Below are positions 30,664 through 36,096 of a DNA stretch of 36,096 bases, in pieces. This stretch comes from Myroides sp. 1354. GTDB lineage: Bacteria > Bacteroidota > Bacteroidia > Flavobacteriales > Flavobacteriaceae. The number at the start of each line of letters is the position of its first letter. Within the stretch, counting starts at the first letter, position 1. The stretch covers positions 1 to 36,096 of the forward strand of contig NZ_JACAGN010000019.1 of the NCBI RefSeq assembly GCF_030324495.1, given 5' to 3'. The notes under the pieces were generated by a model. It was not told where the DNA came from and did no database searches. It saw only the letters and a program-made list of their open reading frames with translations. The position numbers were made by a program, and so were the translations under genes.

Positions 30664-31796
30664 ATAGTTACGTATTGCTTGGCTATTGTTTGACAATCGT
30701 GCACTTCGCGTACAAAAGCTTGTGCGCGTTGCCCTATTTCATGTATTCTCGATTTAGTATCAATCAAAAAGCTCAATTTATCCACGAGATAAGCTACATT
30801 GGGTTTGGCTTCAATACAAACTTCATCTTCTTGGAGAGTATAGTACGCCAAAAACTCCTTAGAGGCACCAGTAAACACCACCTGTCCTCTAGCCATAGCT
30901 TCCAAAGCATTGTATCCCTGATCTTTAGAAAACACCTGATCCAAGACAATATGGGCAGTAGCTTGTACTTTTTTATAGGTTTGATAGGACATTTGTTCTG
31001 CAATAATTACCTCTACTTCTGTTCCATATTTAAGCTGAATTTGCTGTAAAGCTTCTTCAAAATAAACAATCCCCTTTTGATGGTAATTTCCCCTATTAAT
31101 TCCCAAGAAAATACGCACACAATCGAGAGGAAGAAGTTCCAAGGGCGGAATAGATTCCAATACAACAGGATGTGGAATTAACCCTAAATACTTGGAATGT
31201 GTTTTATTGGGATTCACATAATCTACATCACTGGCAATAATTCCCACACAGTGTTCAACAATCATTTGTTGTGTTTGGATGACTCCCTTCTGACGATATA
31301 CATCTACATAGCCATATTGAGCTCTAAGCTGAGGATTAGCAAGCAACGGTTGAAGCAGGGACAATTCTTCAGGATGTGCCATTAAATACTGTAAACCAAA
31401 AACATCTATCCCACAAGAGAGAAGAAATACCTTTTTATTTTGGTTAAATAAGCGTTTTAAAATTCTTCTTTCCCAAAACGCCAACGTTTGAATGGGACGA
31501 TCGTTAATCAATTGAACCACATCAAAATCTTTCTTCTTTTTTAACTGCTGTTGAGCCCTCCATCCCACTTCTAATTCGGCAATATCCCACCCAAATACTT
31601 TGTGTATTGCTTTTCGCACAAATACGCCCCCTCGACTATACGCCAAAGTAGGGCGAATCGATACATCCACTTGAAAATCTTTGAATTTATCTCCATCCCC
31701 AATCAAAACAACCTCTTCAACAGCGGCATGCTGCATCAGTCCTTTTTTCAAGGCAGAATGTAATCCACTATAATCTCCAATTAAAAGTATTCTCAT
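30645..31796 (-). CDS. Glycosyltransferase, GT-B fold
   Basis: A 383-aa protein. MRILLIGDYSGLHSALKKGL at the start is typical of GT4-like enzymes; HPVVLESIPPLELLPLDCVRIFLGINRGNYHQKGI begins the donor domain, and VLDQVFSKDQGYNALEAMARGQVVFTGAS near residue 300 is the donor-binding segment with EAM. The first half also contains LSCGIDVFG, and is less conserved than in its neighbours. First of two minus-strand glycosyltransferase genes. Promoter at 31817-31846. Confidence 0.8.
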   Translation of the reverse strand: MRILLIGDYSGLHSALKKGLMQHAAVEEVVLIGDGDKFKDFQVDVSIRPTLAYSRGGVFVRKAIHKVFGWDIAELEVGWRAQQQLKKKKDFDVVQLINDRPIQTLAFWERRILKRLFNQNKKVFLLSCGIDVFGLQYLMAHPEELSLLQPLLANPQLRAQYGYVDVYRQKGVIQTQQMIVEHCVGIIASDVDYVNPNKTHSKYLGLIPHPVVLESIPPLELLPLDCVRIFLGINRGNYHQKGIVYFEEALQQIQLKYGTEVEVIIAEQMSYQTYKKVQATAHIVLDQVFSKDQGYNALEAMARGQVVFTGASKEFLAYYTLQEDEVCIEAKPNVAYLVDKLSFLIDTKSRIHEIGQRAQAFVREVHDCQTIAKQYVTIWESKK

Positions 31797-31816
31797 TATC
31801 TTAGCCGTGATTTGCT

Positions 31817-31846
31817 CAAATGTACGTTTATCTTTTTATGCCGCAA
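31817..31846 (-). promoter_or_regulatory. Promoter of the 31796 gene, overlapping the divergent gene's start
   Basis: Minus-strand TTG at 31846-31844 and TACATTTG at 31824-31817, with a 19-nt spacer. The -33 element lies inside the first codons of the plus-strand gene that starts at 31838. Confidence 0.65.
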
Positions 31847-32926
31847 AAGAAAATAAAAATAGCTCTACTTGGTGATACCCTTGCAAATGGAGGTGCAGAA
31901 CGCATTCACAGTACGCTGTCTTTATATTTTGAACAAGCGGGTTTTGAGGTACACAACCTCATCAACTTGGATGATATTACCTATCCGTATGGCGGTGTAC
32001 TGTATAATTTAGGAAAGTTTAAGTCGGACGATTTTTCGCTTCTCAATAAATACAAACGATTTCAATTGCTTCGAAACTATATCAAAACAAATTCCTTTGA
32101 TTATCTCATCGACTTTAGAACGAGAAGCAAACCCCTTACAGAAGTATTATTACATTATTTTCTATTCGATCACGGCTATATTCCGACGGTTCACAGTTCT
32201 CATTTGCCTTGGTATTTCACCACCAGCACATTTTGGGGCAAGCGCATTTACACAGCCAAACCAATTATCTGTGTCAGTCAAGCCATGACAGATCAGGTTA
32301 AAGCTACCTATCACTATACCACTGTACAAACGATATACAATCCCATCTCAATTGCTGACATACAGCAGCATGCCTTAGATACTAATCCTTTTCAAGGGAG
32401 ACGCTATATTGTTGCTTGTGGTAGAATGGATTCAGATCTCAAGCAATTCGATCGCCTGATTGAAACCTATGCACAAAGTCAATTACCCAGTCAAGGGATT
32501 CATTTGATTATTTTAGGTGATGGTACTCACAAAAAACACTTAGAGCAACAAGTAGAAAATTTGCAGGTCAAAGAGTGGGTTTCCCTTCCTGGCTTTTACG
32601 AAAATCCCTTTCCGATATTTAAAGAAGCCTTATTCTTTGTACACAGCAGTCGATTAGAAGGGTTTCCAACCGTATTTTTAGAAGCTTTGGCTTGTGGTTT
32701 GCCTGTTGTTAGTTTTGATTGTCCTACGGGGCCAAGTGAAATCATCCAATCAGGGTACAATGGTTTACTTATCGAAAATCAAAACTTTGATGCATTACAA
32801 TCAGCGATAGAATTAGTAGCTTTTGAGGAAGAATATCGAAATAAACTCAAAATAAATGCTTCACCTTCTGCCCTTCCTTTTGATATCACATTCATTGGCA
32901 AGCAATGGTTAACACTCTTGCGTTAA
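31838..32926 (+). CDS. Glycosyltransferase family 4
   Basis: A 362-aa GT-B enzyme resembling the GalNAc/Gal alpha-transferases such as PglH and PglJ. IALLGDTLANGGAERIHSTLSLYF at the N-terminus is the GGAER acceptor loop; IYNPIS, YIVACGRMDSDLKQFDRLIETY, LIILGDGTHKKHLE, VSLPGFYENPF and FVHSSRLEGFPTVFLEALACGLPVVSFDCPTGPSEII carry the donor site with EX7E. The ATG at 31838 (MPQKKIK) is preferred; the earlier ATG at 31820 falls in the opposite promoter. Ends 18 bp inside the convergent FdtA-like gene. Confidence 0.9.
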   Translation: MPQKKIKIALLGDTLANGGAERIHSTLSLYFEQAGFEVHNLINLDDITYPYGGVLYNLGKFKSDDFSLLNKYKRFQLLRNYIKTNSFDYLIDFRTRSKPLTEVLLHYFLFDHGYIPTVHSSHLPWYFTTSTFWGKRIYTAKPIICVSQAMTDQVKATYHYTTVQTIYNPISIADIQQHALDTNPFQGRRYIVACGRMDSDLKQFDRLIETYAQSQLPSQGIHLIILGDGTHKKHLEQQVENLQVKEWVSLPGFYENPFPIFKEALFFVHSSRLEGFPTVFLEALACGLPVVSFDCPTGPSEIIQSGYNGLLIENQNFDALQSAIELVAFEEEYRNKLKINASPSALPFDITFIGKQWLTLLR

Positions 32927-33334
32927 GGCCAACAATTGCAAGAAAACCTCATAGGATCGAATGTAATCACTTTCGTCATATTCACCTGAATTCACCGTTA
33001 AACAAACCGTTCCTATTTCAAAATTTTCTAGGATACTCCAAACACCTGGTTGAAGAATTAATCCTTTCGTTGGATCATCTAAAACGACTCTTCGCTGTTG
33101 AATACCGTCATCCAAGAGTACTTCAAAACTTCCATTAAGCGCAAATAGAATTGTTGTCTGTTCTCTATGTGCATGTCCTCCTCTACTTTTTCCTTGAGGA
33201 ACATCGTAAATAAAAAATACGCGCTTGATTTCAAAGGGAATTACGTCCCCTTGAATCACAGCGAGATTACCTCTTTCATCGCTTATTTCTGGAACAATAA
33301 TTTCACTACAATCAAAAATGTTATATTTTTTCAT
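32909..33334 (-). CDS. FdtA/QdtA-type dTDP-4-keto-sugar 3,4-ketoisomerase
   Basis: A 141-aa cupin of the WxcM-like family. It moves the keto group of dTDP-4-keto-6-deoxyglucose from C4 to C3, giving the substrate for 3-amino sugars (Fuc3N or Qui3N). Marks: DERGNLAVIQG, VFFIYDVPQGKSRGGHAHRE (the metal-free active-site His pair), LQPGVWSILENF and YDESDYIRSYEVFL. It cannot be told from sequence whether the product is the galacto (FdtA) or gluco (QdtA) form. The FdtB-like aminotransferase two genes upstream is the next step. RmlA, RmlB and an acetyltransferase are not in the window. Confidence 0.88.
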   Translation of the reverse strand: MKKYNIFDCSEIIVPEISDERGNLAVIQGDVIPFEIKRVFFIYDVPQGKSRGGHAHREQTTILFALNGSFEVLLDDGIQQRRVVLDDPTKGLILQPGVWSILENFEIGTVCLTVNSGEYDESDYIRSYEVFLQLLALTQEC

Positions 33335-33337
33335 TTA

Positions 33338-34630
33338 CTATTGGATAGGTTTAAACTCCGAGCGGCTAAAATACCAAGAAAAATAGACAACTAAAACACA
33401 ACTGTAAATTATATAAGACAAAGTATAGCCTAAAGTAGCTGCTTCCACATCAAAATGATCAATTAACAGATAGGTAAATCCATAATAACAGCTAAAAAAC
33501 AAGGTTTCGCAAAAGAGATACGGCCAAAGTAAGCGTTCGGTATAAAAAAGCAACCCGTAAATTAGTGCAGCTCCTTTGAGAAAATCCCCAACTAATTGCC
33601 ATTGCAGCAAATCAATCATAGGGTTAAAACTATCATCTAAAATCAAGGGGATTATCCAGCTGCGCATAAAATAAACGAGCAATAAGCCTAAAGCAAATAA
33701 AGGCAATACGCCTCTAAAGTATAATCCGATGACTTTTTTCTTTTCTTGGTAGGCTTTTACCTCTGCTAATTTGGGTAAAAAATAAGTAAAAGCTAAGGTG
33801 GTAATAAACAACATATAAATACCTGATATTCGTTGAATTCCCTCCCAAATCCCGGCAAGCTCTATTCCTGTATGTTTCATGAGTAGCTTTCGAATCCACA
33901 GCAAACACAAGGGACTAACAACAGCAGAAAACAATGCCATTACCGCATAAGAGAACAAGGGTTTGATTAAGTTGAAATCAAACGGTTGCCATTTCAATTG
34001 CAACATTTGTTTCACCCAAAACAGCGACACAAAAAACAGAACAACCGGACTCAAGATCATAGCAAACAAAGCACCTCCTAACCCTTGGGTATAGACCAAA
34101 TAGAACGTAAGTAGTAAACCTGATATATTTCCGATCATATTGAGGTAAATCACTTTTTTAAACTGGGATAATCCCGTTAAAAAAGCAATCCATATCCCAT
34201 TTAAAACTTGCAGTGGAAAGGCAAAGGCCAGGCAAATAAATAAACTTGGCATAGAAAAAGCTCCTTCAAAAAGGTAGTAATCCAATTCTTTTCTCCAAAA
34301 GAAAAGTCCAAAAGACACAAGTAGTAATACGCCGAGCATAAATCGCAATAAAGTCGTTACAAACTGTTCTATTCTCTTTTGGTCTTGGCGATGTGAGGCT
34401 ACGTATTGTACAATTCCATTGGCGAGTCCAAAGGAAGAAAAAGCTTCTAAGGAAGCTAATGTATTGCGCAGATTTCCCATATAAGCCATTCCTGATGCCC
34501 CAACAAACAAGGCAAGTATCTTAGCGGAAAATAAAGCCGTAATGAGACGTACAATGATTCCCATTGTATTCAATACAGTAACAGCCGTAAACTCGCTATT
34601 CTTTATTTTCTGCCACAGTTCTTTAATCAT
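33338..34630 (-). CDS. Wzx-type polysaccharide flippase
   Basis: A 430-aa polytopic protein with about 12 membrane helices, of the MATE/MOP polysaccharide flippase class. Seen: KIKNSEFTAVTVLNTMGIIVRL, SAKILALFVGASGMAYMGNLRN near the first helices and the MGNLRNTLASLEAFSSFGLANGIVQYV region that resembles O-antigen translocases such as WzxE. It would move the lipid-linked repeat unit carrying the 3-amino sugar across the inner membrane. The ATG overlaps the FdtB-like stop by one base (TAATG), and FdtA follows 3 bp after its stop, so the three are one operon. Confidence 0.88.
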   Translation of the reverse strand: MIKELWQKIKNSEFTAVTVLNTMGIIVRLITALFSAKILALFVGASGMAYMGNLRNTLASLEAFSSFGLANGIVQYVASHRQDQKRIEQFVTTLLRFMLGVLLLVSFGLFFWRKELDYYLFEGAFSMPSLFICLAFAFPLQVLNGIWIAFLTGLSQFKKVIYLNMIGNISGLLLTFYLVYTQGLGGALFAMILSPVVLFFVSLFWVKQMLQLKWQPFDFNLIKPLFSYAVMALFSAVVSPLCLLWIRKLLMKHTGIELAGIWEGIQRISGIYMLFITTLAFTYFLPKLAEVKAYQEKKKVIGLYFRGVLPLFALGLLLVYFMRSWIIPLILDDSFNPMIDLLQWQLVGDFLKGAALIYGLLFYTERLLWPYLFCETLFFSCYYGFTYLLIDHFDVEAATLGYTLSYIIYSCVLVVYFSWYFSRSEFKPIQ

Positions 34631-35727
34631 TAATATGCGTTTATTGCCTCAATTATTTGGGTAACCTCTTCTTCTTTCAATACCGGAGACATGGGAATGC
34701 TCACCACTTCTTGATGAATTAATTCCGTTACGGGTAATTGCAAATAGCTAAATTCTGCTAAAGCGGGTTGTTGATGAGGTGGAATTGGATAATGTATCAG
34801 CGTTTGTATTCCTTTTGACAAGAGATAACGTTGAAAATGCTCCCGATCTGCTACGCGAACTACAAAGAGGTGAAAATTATGTCCCGCATCAGAAGATAAA
34901 TGTGGCAAAATAATCTTCACATTTTTAATTTCACGCAAATAGCGATAAGCAACCTTCAATCGGTTTTGATTATCTAAATCTAACTGGGGTAACTTTAAAT
35001 TGAGTAAGGCAGCTTGAATTTCATCCAAACGCGAATTATATCCTTTGTATTTATTTTGATATTTGATGTGCGAACCGTAATTACGAGTAGCGCGAAGTAC
35101 TTCCACCAAATCCAAATGATTGGTGGTAATAGCACCTCCATCTCCCATACAACCCAAATTTTTACTGGGATAAAAACTAAAAGCTGCCGCATCTCCAAAA
35201 GCACCAGCTTTACACCCTTTGAGCATTGTTCCATGTGCTTGTGCAGCATCTTCAATCAATAGTAATCCTCTATCGTGGCAATAGTGTTTGATTTTATCCA
35301 TCTCATAAACCTGTCCGTATAAATGCACCACCAAAACTGCTTTGGTAGAAGAGGTCATCGAATAACTAATACCGTGAAGATCCATTGTATAACTATCTAA
35401 ATTCGGTTCTACTAATACAGGATTTAACCCGCAATCTAACAACGCTAAAATGGTTGCGATATAGGTATTTGCAGGCACTAAGACATCATCTCCCACACTT
35501 AGCTTACCCAATTTGATGTAGCCATCAAAAATCAACTTCAACGCATCTAAACCATTGCCCACTCCCACACAAAAGGAAGTACCGCAATAAGCTGCAAAAT
35601 CTTCCTCAAAAGTCACCACTTCATTACCTAGCATATAAATGCCATTGTGAAAAATCTGCTTTATTTTGTGCAAATAAGCTTCTTCATAAGGTTGATTAAT
35701 CTGTTGTAAATCTAAAAATGATATCAT
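34630..35727 (-). CDS. FdtB/QdtB-type dTDP-3-keto-sugar aminotransferase
   Basis: A 365-aa PLP aminotransferase of the DegT family. GVGNGLDALKL at 55-65, ANTYIATILALLDCG, VHLYGQVYEMD, EDAAQAHGTML at 159-169 and FSFYPSKNLGCMGDGGAITT with K189 as Schiff base. It is shorter than and different from the DegT protein at 1291. The FdtA-type ketoisomerase in the same operon points to transamination of dTDP-3-keto-6-deoxyhexose to a 3-amino sugar, with glutamate as usual donor. First gene of the minus-strand operon; no convincing -7 box was seen upstream. Confidence 0.88.
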   Translation of the reverse strand: MISFLDLQQINQPYEEAYLHKIKQIFHNGIYMLGNEVVTFEEDFAAYCGTSFCVGVGNGLDALKLIFDGYIKLGKLSVGDDVLVPANTYIATILALLDCGLNPVLVEPNLDSYTMDLHGISYSMTSSTKAVLVVHLYGQVYEMDKIKHYCHDRGLLLIEDAAQAHGTMLKGCKAGAFGDAAAFSFYPSKNLGCMGDGGAITTNHLDLVEVLRATRNYGSHIKYQNKYKGYNSRLDEIQAALLNLKLPQLDLDNQNRLKVAYRYLREIKNVKIILPHLSSDAGHNFHLFVVRVADREHFQRYLLSKGIQTLIHYPIPPHQQPALAEFSYLQLPVTELIHQEVVSIPMSPVLKEEEVTQIIEAINAY

Positions 35728-35770
35728 GGAGTGGATATGAGTTTAAAAAGTAAATATAGGTGTTTTTTTT

Positions 35771-35898
35771 GTTGGTTGTTCGTTGTTGGTTGTTGGTTAT
35801 TCGTTGTTGGTTGTTGGTTGTTGGTTGTTGGTTGTTGGTTGTTGGTTGTTCGTTGTTCGTTGTTTGTTGTTGGTTGTTGGCTAGTTGTTGGTTGTTGG
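35771..35898 (+). repeat. Heptanucleotide array (GTTGGTT)n
   Basis: About 18 units, mostly GTTGGTT with variants GTTCGTT, ATTCGTT and GTTTGTT, then GATGAGATGATGAGATGG. It fills the 5' side of the FdtB-like gene. 35728-36096 contains no recognisable gene: only this array and the 17-bp repeat that follows. Confidence 0.92.
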
Positions 35899-35916
35899 AT
35901 GAGATGATGAGATGGT

Positions 35917-36096
35917 GAAATCGGAACGAAGTGTAAATCGAAACGCAGTGAAAATCGGAACGAAGTGAAAATCGGAACGAAGTGAAAATCGGAACGAAGT
36001 GTAAATCGAAACGCAGTGAAAATCGAAACGCAGTGAAAATCGAAACGCAGTGAAAATCGAAACGCAGTGAAAATCGAAACGCAGTGAAAATCGAAA
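35917..36096 (+). repeat. 17-bp tandem repeat array, cut by window end
   Basis: Ten units plus 11 bp of GAAAATCGRAACGMAGT. Two unit types are present: A with CGGAACGAAG and B with CGAAACGCAG. Their order is A, B, A, A, A, B, B, B, B, B; units 2 and 6 both begin GT instead of GA. The first unit is 16 bp. The period is not a multiple of three, so it is not coding. Confidence 0.92.

Noticed and set aside
35917..36096. CRISPR or plasmid iterons
   Set aside because: The 17-bp units are contiguous without spacers. No Rep protein is near, and surrounding genes are chromosomal glycan genes.

Overview
The window looks like a low-GC member of the Bacteroidota, most likely a flavobacterium; a Myroides-like genome is my guess, not shown by the sequence. 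The main evidence is a recurring -7 promoter box of the form TAnnTTTG ahead of many genes, near absence of strong Shine-Dalgarno sequences, Bacteroidota-type families (OmpA-like barrel, bPH_4 protein, K+ channel with zinc ribbon, acyl-ACP thioesterase), and the glyA/fahA divergent pair.

Layout. 1-430: a 5'-truncated tRNA-Tyr, a degenerate tRNA-Cys-like gene, and an array of REP-like hairpins that runs into the 3' end of a pyridoxal kinase. 406-4000 (minus): pyridoxal kinase, a DegT-type aminotransferase and a first serine hydroxymethyltransferase. 4189-6441: a small membrane PH-domain protein, then flavohaemoprotein Hmp and an NsrR-like Rrf2 regulator with paired operators between them. 6540-8623 (minus): a GNAT, a lipoprotein and a DUF3592-like membrane protein, probably one operon. 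8958-10974: an exported WrbA-RidA fusion divergent from an AraC regulator. 11106-13611: an outer-membrane barrel protein, smpB, and an exported PQQ-type beta-propeller. 13757-15117: MerR regulator divergent from an epoxide-hydrolase-like enzyme. 15312-16055: a two-TM protein and an exported DsrE-like protein diverging from a symmetrical promoter with a central Crp/Fnr-type palindrome. 16124-24677: pcm, then a long plus-strand run (Gfo/Idh/MocA, 3-hydroxybutyryl-CoA dehydrogenase; DUF1015, yggS, DnaQ/GIY-YIG nuclease, K+ channel, miaA, acyl-ACP thioesterase). 24973-27647: second glyA divergent from fumarylacetoacetase. 28049-35727: ftsE followed by a surface-polysaccharide locus (four glycosyltransferases, FdtA-type ketoisomerase, Wzx-type flippase, FdtB-type aminotransferase). 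35728-36096: repeats only.

The most distinctive content is non-coding. At least seven intergenic stretches are tandem arrays of different heptanucleotides, mostly of the form GTT-N4 or CTCTCCT, and most of them start within a few bases of a stop codon. A separate dispersed core of about 40-60 bp occurs three times, each time beside simple-sequence DNA, and two loci carry GTAG-headed palindromes like the REP elements mobilised by RAYT transposases. No phage, plasmid, CRISPR, IS transposase or defence gene is recognisable. All calls come from reading the sequence and family memory; no search was run.
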